NCBI GenBank assembly: GCA_037145635.1
Contig: JBBCXB010000002.1
Span: 62,001-126,000 of the forward strand
Direction: 5' to 3'
Length of the DNA: 64,000 bases
Source of the DNA: JAATFS01 sp037145635
GTDB taxonomy: Bacteria; Pseudomonadota; Gammaproteobacteria; Xanthomonadales; Xanthomonadaceae
Shown: positions 42,120-49,809 of the stretch, piece by piece
Layout of the letters: each line of letters opens with the position of its first letter
How positions within the stretch are numbered: position 1 is the stretch's first letter
Position numbers and translations under genes: made by a program
Notes under the pieces: model-generated
What the model was told of the DNA's origin: nothing
Database searches by the model: none
The model's input: the letters and a program-made list of their open reading frames with translations, nothing else

Positions 42120-43163
42120 ATGCCCCAGCTTGCCCGAGCCCTATCCGCCGCCCTGCCACTGGCCCTTGCCGCCGCCCTGGCCTCACCCGGCGCACGCGCC
42201 GCGGCGCCGGAGCGGGCGCCGGCCTGCACGGCCAAGGTCGCGCCCGGCCAGGACCTGCAGCAGGCGATCGATCGCCTGCCCGCGAACGCCAGGCCGGCGA
42301 CGCTGTGCCTGGCCGAGGGCGAATTCCCGCTCAAGGGGCTGGTCGCGATCCAGCGCGACGGCGTACACCTGCGCGGTGCCGGCCCGGGCACCGTGCTGCA
42401 CATGGCCGACGGCGTGCAGCAGCCATTGCTCGTGGTCGGCGATTACCAGAACCAGCAGCCGAATCGCGTCATCGACGATGTCGCGATCGAGCACATGACC
42501 CTGGTCGGCAGCACCGGCGACAAGGAATTCATGCCCGATCGCCCGTACCTCAGCAACAGCGTGGTCGTGGTGCGTGCCGGCCAGAACGTGCGCATGGCCG
42601 ACCTGAAGGTCAGCAAGTGCCGCAGCGCATGCCTGCTCAGCGAGTACGACAGCCACGACCTGACGATCGAGAACAACGAGGTGTCGGGCGCGATCTGGGA
42701 CGGCATCTCGTTCAACCGCAGCGCCAAGATCAAGCTGATCAACAACTACATCCACGACAACGTCGCCGCCGGCCTGACCACCGAGAACCTGGAGGACAGC
42801 GAGATCCGCGACAACCGCTTCGAGCGCAACGGCAGCCAGGGCATCTACCTGGCCGACGCGCGCCGCAACCGCTTCGTCAACAACCAGTTCACCGGCAACC
42901 ACAGCTCCGGCCTGTTCCTGGCCTGCTCGATCCGCTACCGCACGCCCGAGATCCTGTGCTGGGATAACAGCATGAGCCAGGACAACGTGTTCGAGAACAA
43001 CCGCTTCGAGAAGAACCCGTTCACCTACACCATCGGCGTGGATCGTGCCGCCAACTGCGCCACCGCCGGCTTCGTCCCCAACGTGTGGCGCAACAACCAG
43101 GCCGACGTGGCCGGGGTGGACATCGACCCGCAGCGCTGGGGCTACTGCATGAAGCACGACTAG
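42120..43163 (+). CDS. Secreted right-handed parallel beta-helix protein
   Basis: A 347-residue exported protein (signal peptide about 1-26, ending A-R-A). PbH1 repeats run from about residue 110 to 290: D-L-T-I-E-N-N-E-V-S-G, I-K-L-I-N-N-Y-I-H-D-N, D-S-E-I-R-D-N-R-F-E-R-N, R-N-R-F-V-N-N-Q-F-T-G-N and D-N-V-F-E-N-N-R-F. It has the Asn-ladder pattern of carbohydrate-active parallel beta-helices such as C5-epimerases and polysaccharide lyases. The N-terminal A-P-G-Q-D-L-Q-Q-A-I-D resembles the entry of nitrous-oxide-accessory/copper-type and lyase-like helices. Catalytic role is not assigned. Six Cys suggest disulfides. Confidence 0.82.
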   Translation: MPQLARALSAALPLALAAALASPGARAAAPERAPACTAKVAPGQDLQQAIDRLPANARPATLCLAEGEFPLKGLVAIQRDGVHLRGAGPGTVLHMADGVQQPLLVVGDYQNQQPNRVIDDVAIEHMTLVGSTGDKEFMPDRPYLSNSVVVVRAGQNVRMADLKVSKCRSACLLSEYDSHDLTIENNEVSGAIWDGISFNRSAKIKLINNYIHDNVAAGLTTENLEDSEIRDNRFERNGSQGIYLADARRNRFVNNQFTGNHSSGLFLACSIRYRTPEILCWDNSMSQDNVFENNRFEKNPFTYTIGVDRAANCATAGFVPNVWRNNQADVAGVDIDPQRWGYCMKHD

Positions 43164-43760
43164 GCGGTCCCGGGCCCCGGGTCCGTTGCAGCGAGGCCGA
43201 TGCGCCGAATACGCGGGCCGCCGGCCTCGCCGCGGCGCGCGTGGAACAGAGGCAGGGGATCCAGGCCGCAAGCCGCAAGCCGCGCAGGCCGGCGAGGCAT
43301 CCTCCGCCGGGCCGGCAGTGAGGGCGCAGACCAGGGCGACCGGATCGATCCCGGTGTTCCCTGAGGCCGTCGGAAAGGCCGTCTTACACGTAACGGATGT
43401 GCCGCCCCCCTTCCCGTCCCCTCACCGCGGCCGCCGCCCGCGCCACCGGTCCGGCCCGGCGCGGAAACCTCCGCTTTATTGCCCCCCCCCGGCTTTACCT
43501 TCGTAGCCGTCCCCCGCCGCCGTTACCGGTTTGGGTCCTGCCGGCGCGGGCCGCGCGGCCTTTCCCCCCGCGGCACGCGCCCGCCGAACTGCGCTTACGT
43601 GACCACGTTGCCGCCGCGGCGGGGGCCCGGGCTAAAGAGATCGCGGGAGCGGCCGCTATCCCTGCTGCGTCGAATGCCGTGGCCACCCGCCGTGGACGTG
43701 CGCAGCCGCCTGGCGGCCTCACCGGGAACTTGTGGACAGGCACTTCTCAGGGCCAACGAC
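43164..43760. other. Intergenic region upstream of the GGDEF gene
   Basis: About 600 bases of very GC-rich sequence between the beta-helix gene and the GGDEF gene. It contains C-runs (near 43410 and 43485) and no reading frame with domain or codon support. I looked for a cyclic-di-GMP riboswitch core and a sigma promoter and found neither convincingly. Confidence 0.4.
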
Positions 43761-44804
43761 TTGACCCACCACGATCACATCCGCGCCCTGCTGCGGGGTC
43801 CGATCTCGATGCTGCAGCTCAGCGCGATCCTGGCCTGGTTCGCGAGCATCGGCTGGAACCCCTACCTGTCGCGGCCGTTCGACGCCCGCTACTGGCTGAT
43901 GGGTGTCGCGCTGACGGCGGCCTGGGCCAGCCGGCTGTACGGCACGTGCGCGGGCGCCTGGCGGTTGAGCGGGATGGCCTACGTGCTGCTGCTGACGGTG
44001 GCCTTCCGGATCGAGCTGACCGCGATGGGCGGGCATGGCGCGCTGTGGGTGCTGCCGATCGCCACCGCGCTGTGCCTGAGCAACGTGCTGCTGTTCTCCA
44101 CCCTCAGCGACTACGTGCTGGCGCTGCTGTCGATCTGGCTGATCATGCTGTGGGAACCCACCAGCGTGGTGCCGCTGCGCGCCGACCGCCCGCTGCTGAT
44201 CATCCTGGTGGTGGCGGTGTCGGTGCTGGGCACCGTGCTGAACTACATGTTCGTCAGCGCGATGCGCCGCACCCACTGGCTCAAGGAGGACTACCGCAAG
44301 CTGTCCGAGACCGACGTGCTGACCGGGCTCGCCAACCGCCGCGCCTTCATGACCCGGCTGCAGCGCGCGATGACGGCCCAGGGCCGCGACAGCATGCACG
44401 TGGCGATGATCGACATCGACGATTTCAAGCGCATCAACGACCGCAACGGCCACGATGCCGGCGACGCGGTGCTGATCGCGCTGGCGATGGAGCTGCGCAA
44501 GCTCGACCCGATCTGCGTGGTCGGGCGGCTCGGCGGCGAGGAGTTCGGGGCCGTGTTCGTCGGCCAGCGCCGCGAGCAGGTGCAGGCGCGGCTGCAGGCG
44601 CTGCTCGAGGGCGTGCGCCGGCTGCAGGTCGAGGACATCGATTTCGGCTTCAGCGCCGGCATCGCCGAGCACCGCCCCGGCGACGCGGTCAACGACCTGC
44701 TCAAGCGCGCCGACCAGGCGCTGTACCGCGCCAAGCGCAACGGCAAGGCACGCATCGTGCTCGAGTCCCGCGACGCCGAGGCGCCGGCGACCGCCGACGC
44801 CTGA
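43761..44804 (+). CDS. Membrane diguanylate cyclase (GGDEF domain)
   Basis: A protein of about 347 residues with roughly five N-terminal TMs (L-S-A-I-L-A-W-F-A-S-I to I-I-L-V-V-A-V-S-V-L-G-T-V-L) and a C-terminal GGDEF domain: D-V-L-T-G-L-A-N-R-R-A-F, M-I-D-I-D-D-F-K-R-I-N-D, active loop R-L-G-G-E-E-F, and A-D-Q-A-L-Y-R-A-K. The intact GGEEF predicts synthesis of cyclic di-GMP from GTP. An RxxD (R-K-L-D) precedes the loop by 8 residues rather than the usual 5, so product inhibition is uncertain. The TTG at 43761 is chosen because it keeps a short cytoplasmic lead; ATG at 43809 is the alternative. Confidence 0.85.
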   Translation: MTHHDHIRALLRGPISMLQLSAILAWFASIGWNPYLSRPFDARYWLMGVALTAAWASRLYGTCAGAWRLSGMAYVLLLTVAFRIELTAMGGHGALWVLPIATALCLSNVLLFSTLSDYVLALLSIWLIMLWEPTSVVPLRADRPLLIILVVAVSVLGTVLNYMFVSAMRRTHWLKEDYRKLSETDVLTGLANRRAFMTRLQRAMTAQGRDSMHVAMIDIDDFKRINDRNGHDAGDAVLIALAMELRKLDPICVVGRLGGEEFGAVFVGQRREQVQARLQALLEGVRRLQVEDIDFGFSAGIAEHRPGDAVNDLLKRADQALYRAKRNGKARIVLESRDAEAPATADA

Positions 44805-44812
44805 GCCGGCGC

Positions 44813-45451
44813 TCAGACCAGCGACCGCGCCAGGCGCAGGCCGAGCACCGCCATCACCAGCGCGCTGGCGCGCTCCAGCGGCCGTCGCGCGCGCAGCCAC
44901 AGCGCACGCGGCGCGGCCGTGGCCAGCAGCCCGGCCACCAGCGCAAACCAGCCCGCGTCCACCGCGAACGCCAGCGCCGGCAGCACCAGGTAGTCGGCGA
45001 GCTGGCGCTGCGCCGGCAGCAGCGCGGCGAACACGCCGGCGAACACCAGCGCGGTCTGCGGGTTGCTGAGCTGGGTCGCCGCGCCCAGCAGGAACGCCGA
45101 ACGCCGCGGTGGCGGCGCCGCGGACGGGTCCTCGGAGTCGACCGACGACCTGCGGCCGCGGCCCCACATCCGCCACGCCATCCCCAGCAGGTAGGCCGCG
45201 CCCAGCAGCGTCAGCGCGGCGTGCAGGGCCGGTACCCGCGTCAGCACGGCCTGCAGGCCGAGCAGCGCGGCCAGCGCGAACACCGCGCAGCCCGTGCCCA
45301 TCCCCAGCGCCGCGGCGACCCCGGCCGCGCGCGAGCGCGTCACCGCCAGCCGCGCCACCAGCACGAAGCTCGCGCCGGGGCTGATCGCGCCGAGGCCGAG
45401 CACCGCGGCGACCGCGAGCAGGCCCGCGCCATCGAGGCTGCCCACGCTCAC
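44813..45451 (-). CDS. LysE-family amino-acid exporter
   Basis: A 212-residue membrane protein with six predicted TMs: L-G-A-I-S-P-G-A-S-F-V-L-V-A-R-L-A near residue 19-35 is the LysE/RhtB signature, with A-T-Q-L-S-N-P-Q-T-A-L-V-F-A-G-V-F in the second half. The GTG start overlaps the asnB stop (GTGA), so the two are translated together. A coupled Asn synthetase and exporter suggests control of the Asn/Asp pool or export of a related compound, but no substrate is known. Confidence 0.88.
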   Translation of the reverse strand: MSVGSLDGAGLLAVAAVLGLGAISPGASFVLVARLAVTRSRAAGVAAALGMGTGCAVFALAALLGLQAVLTRVPALHAALTLLGAAYLLGMAWRMWGRGRRSSVDSEDPSAAPPPRRSAFLLGAATQLSNPQTALVFAGVFAALLPAQRQLADYLVLPALAFAVDAGWFALVAGLLATAAPRALWLRARRPLERASALVMAVLGLRLARSLV

Positions 45452-47157
45452 GGCGCCAGGGCCTGCGCGTGCACGCCCGCCACGGCGCGCCCGGACGGGT
45501 CGGCCATCGCCGCGAAGCTCGCGTCCCAGGCGATCGCCGTCGGCGACGAACACGCGATCGACTTGCCGCCGGGCACGGTCTCGGCCGCGGCCTGGCCCGG
45601 GAAGAACTGCTCGAACAGCACGCGGTAGTGATAGGCCTCCTTGGTCTGCGGCGGGTTGACCGGAAAGCGGCGGTCGGCCGCGGCCAGCTCGCGATCGCTC
45701 ACCTGGGCCTCGGCGTGCGCCTTCAGGCCGTCGATCCAGCCGTAGCCGACGCCGTCGCTGAACTGCTCCTTCTGCCGCCACAGGATCGATTCCGGCAGGT
45801 AGCCGTCGAAGGCCTCGCGCAGCACGCCCTTCTCCATCCGCACCGCGCCGCCGGCGTGCGCGTCGATCATCTTGTAGCGCGCGTCCATCCGCATCGCCAC
45901 GTCGAGGAACTCGCGGTCCAGGAACGGCACCCGCGGCTCCACGCCCCAGGCCATCATCGACTTGTTGGCGCGCAGGCAGTCGTAGTTGTTGAGGGCATCG
46001 AGCTTGCGCACCAGCTCCTCGTGGAACTCGCGCGCGTTCGGCGCCTTGTGGAAGTACAGGTAGCCGCCGAAGATCTCGTCGCTGCCCTCGCCCGACAACA
46101 CCATCTTCACCCCCATCGCCTTGATCCGGCGCGCCAGCAGGAACATCGGCGTGGACGCGCGGATCGTGGTGACGTCGTAGGTCTCGACATGGCGGATCAC
46201 CTCCGGCAGCGCATCCAGGCCTTCCTCGAAGGTGTACTCGTAGCCGTGGTGCACGGTCCCCAGCGCCGCGGCCGCGACCTCGGCGGCCGCCAGGTCGGGC
46301 GAGCCCTTCAGGCCGATCGCGAACGAATGCAGGCGCGGCCACCAGGCCTCGGTCTGGTCGTTCTCCTCCACCCGGTGGCGGGCGTAGCGCGCCGCCACCG
46401 CGGCCACCAGCGACGAGTCCAGGCCGCCGGACAGCAGCACGCCGTAGGGCACGTCGGTCATCAGCTGGCGGTGCACGGCGCGTTCGAATGCCTCGCGCAG
46501 TTCCGCCGGCCCGACCTGCACGCCTTCGACCGCCGCATACTCGCGCCAGGGCTGCACGTAGTAACGCGCCAGTTCGCCGGTCGCGCTGTCGTACCAGTGC
46601 CCGGGCGGGAACTGGGCGGCGTCGGCGCAGCTGTCGACCAGCGATTTCAGTTCCGAGGCCACCCGCAGCCGGCCCTCGCGGTCGTGGCCCCAGTACAGCG
46701 GCACCACCCCGATCGGATCACGCGCGATCACCACGCGGCCGCGCGCGCGGTCCCACAGCGCGAACGCGAAGATCCCGTTGAGGCGGTTGAGGAAGGTGGC
46801 CGGCGCACGCGCATCCGCATCGTCCTCGCGGTACAGCGCGTTGATGACCTCGCAGTCCGATCCGGTCTGGAACGCGTAGGGCCGGGCCAGTGCGTCCTTC
46901 AGTTCGCGGTGGTTGTAGATCTCGCCATTGACCGCCAGCGCCAGCTCGCCGTCGTCCGACAGCAGCGGCTGCGAGCCGCCGGCCGGATCGACGATGGCCA
47001 GGCGCTCGTGCACCAGGATGGCGCCGGCGTCGACGTACACGCCGCTCCAGTCGGGCCCGCGATGGCGCTGGCGCTGCGAGCATTCCAGCGCCTGGCGCCG
47101 CAGCGCCTGCAGGTCGTCGCCGGGCTGCAGGCCGAAAATACCGAAGATGGAACACAT
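45448..47157 (-). CDS. asnB: Asparagine synthetase B (glutamine-hydrolysing)
   Basis: A 569-residue enzyme that converts aspartate, glutamine and ATP to asparagine. The start M-C-S-I-F-G exposes Cys2 as the glutaminase nucleophile after Met removal; an in-frame ATG two codons earlier would hide it. The glutaminase domain covers about 1-190 (R-G-P-D-W-S-G, N-G-E-I-Y-N-H). The synthetase domain has the ATP-pyrophosphatase loop L-S-G-G-L-D-S-S and S-G-E-G-S-D-E-I-F-G-G. AGGAG precedes the start. Expression is very likely set by the leader-peptide attenuator directly upstream (47211-47369). Confidence 0.96.
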   Translation of the reverse strand: MCSIFGIFGLQPGDDLQALRRQALECSQRQRHRGPDWSGVYVDAGAILVHERLAIVDPAGGSQPLLSDDGELALAVNGEIYNHRELKDALARPYAFQTGSDCEVINALYREDDADARAPATFLNRLNGIFAFALWDRARGRVVIARDPIGVVPLYWGHDREGRLRVASELKSLVDSCADAAQFPPGHWYDSATGELARYYVQPWREYAAVEGVQVGPAELREAFERAVHRQLMTDVPYGVLLSGGLDSSLVAAVAARYARHRVEENDQTEAWWPRLHSFAIGLKGSPDLAAAEVAAAALGTVHHGYEYTFEEGLDALPEVIRHVETYDVTTIRASTPMFLLARRIKAMGVKMVLSGEGSDEIFGGYLYFHKAPNAREFHEELVRKLDALNNYDCLRANKSMMAWGVEPRVPFLDREFLDVAMRMDARYKMIDAHAGGAVRMEKGVLREAFDGYLPESILWRQKEQFSDGVGYGWIDGLKAHAEAQVSDRELAAADRRFPVNPPQTKEAYHYRVLFEQFFPGQAAAETVPGGKSIACSSPTAIAWDASFAAMADPSGRAVAGVHAQALAP

Positions 47158-47210
47158 GGGCACAACTCCTGATGGGGGGAAGGACTCGGGATGGAGGCGT
47201 CAGGCGGGTC

Positions 47211-47245
47211 AAAAAAAAACCCGCATCGGCCGATGCGGGTTTTCT
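47211..47245 (-). terminator. Attenuator terminator of asnB
   Basis: On the minus strand, the perfect 10-bp self-complementary pair CCCGCATCGG/CCGATGCGGG (47239-47220), extended by flanking A-T pairs, is followed by nine T (47219-47211). It lies between the Asn leader peptide and asnB, 54 bases before the asnB ATG. Its 5' arm can pair instead with the leader segment at 47300-47288. Confidence 0.85.
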
Positions 47246-47270
47246 GGGGTCCGGGCGTGTGGTGCTGGTG

Positions 47271-47369
47271 CTAGCCCTGGTCGCAGTCCCGCATCGGCCG
47301 CGCACGGTTATTCGCGCGCAGATTATTGCGGTGGGTGGCGTTGACGGCGGTGGCCAGGCGGGTCGGCAT
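47271..47369 (-). CDS. asnB leader peptide (attenuator)
   Basis: A 32-codon reading frame starting M-P-T-R-L-A-T-A-V-N and containing the Asn-dense stretch N-A-T-H-R-N-N-L-R-A-N-N-R, five Asn codons in twelve, ending at TAG. Directly after the Asn codons the mRNA carries CGGCCGATGCGGG (47300-47288), which can pair with CCCGCATCGGCCG of the downstream terminator. Ribosomes stalled for Asn-tRNA would leave this segment free, form the antiterminator and let asnB be transcribed. Ribosomes reaching the stop codon would mask it and allow termination. This is the classic amino-acid attenuation layout and too short and biased to be an ordinary gene. Confidence 0.82.
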   Translation of the reverse strand: MPTRLATAVNATHRNNLRANNRARPMRDCDQG

Positions 47370-47375
47370 GGACCG

Positions 47376-47404
47376 AACGTAGCCGGCTTTGGGCGGCGGC
47401 GCAA
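47376..47404 (-). promoter_or_regulatory. Likely promoter of the asn leader
   Basis: On the minus strand TTGCGC (47404-47399), 17-base spacer and TACGTT (47381-47376) end only 6 bases before the leader-peptide ATG. Transcription would begin at or next to that ATG, implying a leaderless leader mRNA. Match to consensus is moderate. Confidence 0.4.
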
Positions 47405-47572
47405 CTGTTGCGATGGCAACCGATCCGGCGGCGGCCGGCCCGGCGGCCTCAAGGGCACGTGGCGGTCGCTCGGTCCTGCGCGCCGGCTGCGGCAGCCGAC
47501 TGCCGGCCCCCCGTGCACACAGGGCGGGACGGACCGCAAGCCTGCCCCGCGGCGCGCCCATCGGTCAGACTG

Positions 47573-48262
47573 ATGGCCATGGACAGTGCCATCTTCCGCA
47601 ACGAGACCCTCGGCCGCGACCGCATGCAGGCGATCGCGGCCGCGCACCCGCGCGCGGCCACGTTCGAGGGCTGCATCCTCGACGACGGCGATTTCTCGCG
47701 GCTGGACCTGGACGGCTTCCGGTTCGTGCAGTGCTCGGTGGCCGGCAGCCGCTGGCTGGCGGCCTCGCTGGAGGACACCCAGTGGACGAAATGCCGCGGC
47801 GGCCACTGCGATTTCGGCGCCGCGCAGCTGAGCGAGGCACGCTTCTCGCAATGCGATCTCAACAACAGCCGGTGGCGGCACGCCACGCTGTCGTCGGTGC
47901 GGTTCCAGGGCTGCAAGCTGACCGGCGCGCAGCTTCAGGAAGTCACCGGCTGGGCCCTGGAATTCCAGGACTGCCTGCTGGTCAGCGCCGACCTGCGCGG
48001 GCTGTCGTTCCGCAAGAGCCGCCTGCAGGGCCTGGACTTCTCCGATGCCGACCTGTCCGGCTGCGACTTCCGCGAGGCGGTGTTCGAGGGCGGCAGCCTG
48101 CGCAACGTACAGACCCGGCAGACCCGCTTCGAGGGCGCGGACCTGCGCGGTGCCGACCTGGGCGGGCTCGACCTGATGGATGCCCGGCACTTCCGCAAGG
48201 CGGTGATCTCGCACACGCAGGCGGCCGCCGCGCTGGCCGCGTTCGGCCTGATCGTGGCCTGA
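47573..48262 (+). CDS. Pentapeptide-repeat protein (Qnr/McbG-like)
   Basis: A 229-residue right-handed quadrilateral beta-helix. A(D/N)LXX-type pentapeptides run nearly end to end: F-S-R-L-D, F-R-F-V-Q, F-G-A-A-Q, F-R-K-S-R, L-D-F-S-D-A-D-L-S-G-C-D-F-R, and F-E-G-A-D-L-R-G-A-D-L-G-G-L-D-L. A break near residue 105-110 and the C-terminal helix-like A-A-A-A-L-A-A-F-G-L-I-V-A match the dimer-forming end of Qnr proteins. Qnr and McbG mimic DNA and shield gyrase/topoisomerase from quinolones or microcin; chromosomal Qnr-like proteins are known in Stenotrophomonas. Whether this one protects gyrase is not shown. Start is 47573 or 47579. Confidence 0.82.
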   Translation: MAMDSAIFRNETLGRDRMQAIAAAHPRAATFEGCILDDGDFSRLDLDGFRFVQCSVAGSRWLAASLEDTQWTKCRGGHCDFGAAQLSEARFSQCDLNNSRWRHATLSSVRFQGCKLTGAQLQEVTGWALEFQDCLLVSADLRGLSFRKSRLQGLDFSDADLSGCDFREAVFEGGSLRNVQTRQTRFEGADLRGADLGGLDLMDARHFRKAVISHTQAAAALAAFGLIVA

Positions 48263-48274
48263 GCGCGCCGCGGG

Positions 48275-49405
48275 CTAGCCGGCCAGCAGGCGCTCGATCA
48301 GGCGCCCGTAGAGCGCCGGCAGGGCCTCCAGGTCGGCCACCGCGACATGCTCGTCGACCTGGTGGATGCTGGCGTTGACCGGCCCCACCTCGATGCATTG
48401 CGTGCCCAGCGGCGCGATGAAGCGCGCATCCGAGGTGCCGCCGCCGGTGCTCTCCTCCGGTGCGGCGCCGGCGAACGCCCCCAGCACCTCGCGCGCGACC
48501 CGGCGCAGCGTGCCTTCCGGGGTGTAGAACGGCTCGCCGCTGCGGTGCCAGCGCAGCGCGTAGTCCAGGCCATGGCGCTGCAGCAGCGCGTCGATCTCCG
48601 CTTCCAGCGCCGGCGCGTCCCAGTGCGGGTTGTAGCGCAGGTTGAAGGCCACCTGCAGTTCGCCCGGGATCACGTTGTTGGCGCCGGTGCCGGCATGCAG
48701 GTTGGAGATCTGCAGACGGGTCGGCGGGAAGCTCTCGTAGCCCGCGTCCCAGTGCCGCGCGGCCAGCTCGGCCAGCGCCGGCGCCGCCAGGTGGATCGGG
48801 TTGCGCGCCTTGTCCGGATAGGCGACATGGCCCTGCACGCCCCTAACCGTGAGCGTGCCCGACAGGCTGCCGCGGCGGCCGACGCGCAGCAGGTCGCCCA
48901 GGCGCGCGGTCGAGGAAGGCTCGCCGGTAATGCACCAGTCGATCGCCTGACCGCGCGCGCGCAGCAGCGGCGCGACCCGGCGCACGCCGTCGATCGCATC
49001 GCCCTCCTCGTCGGAGGTCAGCAGGATCGCCAGGGTGCCGGCATGCTGCGGCCGGGCGGCGACGAAGGCCTCGGCGGCGACCACGAAGGCGGCCACGCTG
49101 CCCTTCATGTCGGCGGCGCCGCGGCCGTAGAGCACGCCGTCGCGCACTTCGGGCGCGAACGGGGCGCTGCGCCAGTCCGCCTCCGATCCCGGCGGCACCA
49201 CGTCGGTATGGCCGAGCAGCAGCAGCACCGGGGCGCCGCTGCCGTGGGTGGCCCACAGGTTGTCGACCGCGCCCAGGCGCAGGGACTCGCAGGCGAAGCC
49301 GGCCCGCTGCAGGCGCCCGGCGATCAGGCGCTGGCAGCCGGCATCGTCGGGCGTCACCGAGGCGCGCGCGATCAGCTCGCAGGTCAGGTCGAGGACATCG
49401 CTCAT
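48275..49405 (-). CDS. dapE: Succinyl-diaminopimelate desuccinylase
   Basis: A 376-residue M20-family zinc hydrolase that removes succinate from N-succinyl-LL-diaminopimelate in lysine and cell-wall synthesis. Metal ligands: L-L-L-G-H-T-D-V-V-P-P-G (His), Y-G-R-G-A-A-D-M-K-G (bridging Asp), S-D-E-E-G-D-A-I-D-G (catalytic Glu pair) and a late His in N-A-S-I-H-Q-V-D-E. Start M-S-D-V-L-D-L. The arsC-like gene ends 22 bases upstream on the same strand, an order also seen in E. coli (yffB-dapE). dapD lies 1.5 kb upstream in the same orientation. Confidence 0.95.
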   Translation of the reverse strand: MSDVLDLTCELIARASVTPDDAGCQRLIAGRLQRAGFACESLRLGAVDNLWATHGSGAPVLLLLGHTDVVPPGSEADWRSAPFAPEVRDGVLYGRGAADMKGSVAAFVVAAEAFVAARPQHAGTLAILLTSDEEGDAIDGVRRVAPLLRARGQAIDWCITGEPSSTARLGDLLRVGRRGSLSGTLTVRGVQGHVAYPDKARNPIHLAAPALAELAARHWDAGYESFPPTRLQISNLHAGTGANNVIPGELQVAFNLRYNPHWDAPALEAEIDALLQRHGLDYALRWHRSGEPFYTPEGTLRRVAREVLGAFAGAAPEESTGGGTSDARFIAPLGTQCIEVGPVNASIHQVDEHVAVADLEALPALYGRLIERLLAG

Positions 49406-49427
49406 GGGCATGGCATCCACTGGCGCC

Positions 49428-49787
49428 TCAGCCCTGGCCGAACAGCTGCTTGAAGCCGTTGTCGGAAAAGCCCTGGCTGAAGCCGCCCTCCTCGCGTACC
49501 ACCACCGGGCGCCGGATCAGCTGCGGATGCTCGCGCAGCAGCAGCTTCCACTCGGCGTCGCTGGCCGCGGCCTTGCGGTTCTCCGGCAGCTGGCGCCAGG
49601 TGGTGGAGGACTTGTTGACCAGCGCCGCGAAGCCGCCGGCCTGGCCGGCCCACGCCACCAGCGTGTCCGGGCTGGGGGTGTGCTCGCGGTAGTCGACGAA
49701 GGCGTAGGGCACGCCGAAGCGGTCCAGCCACCGGGTCGCCTTGCGGCAGGTGTCGCAGTTCTTCAGTCCGTACAACGTGGTGCTCAT
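49428..49787 (-). CDS. Spx/ArsC-family thioredoxin-fold protein (YffB-like)
   Basis: A 119-residue ArsC-family protein with C-D-T-C-R-K-A near residues 11-17, L-V-N-K-S-S-T-T-W-R, and I-R-R-P-V-V-V-R-E-E-G-G near 91-102, the stretch that contacts the active site in arsenate reductases. The CxxC motif is unlike classical ArsC and matches the YffB group, thought to act as a glutathione-dependent thiol reductase. Conserved next to dapE in many gammaproteobacteria for unknown reasons. Confidence 0.88.
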   Translation of the reverse strand: MSTTLYGLKNCDTCRKATRWLDRFGVPYAFVDYREHTPSPDTLVAWAGQAGGFAALVNKSSTTWRQLPENRKAAASDAEWKLLLREHPQLIRRPVVVREEGGFSQGFSDNGFKQLFGQG

Positions 49788-49809
49788 GCGGTGTTCCAGA
49801 TGCGGGCGC

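Noticed and set aside
41843..42498. Extended C-terminal domain of the acylase
   Set aside because: Composition is that of an out-of-frame GC-rich reading, and it overlaps the signal peptide and first 100 residues of the beta-helix protein.
43164..43760. Cyclic-di-GMP riboswitch upstream of the GGDEF gene
   Set aside because: The conserved GEMM core sequence and paired stems could not be identified.
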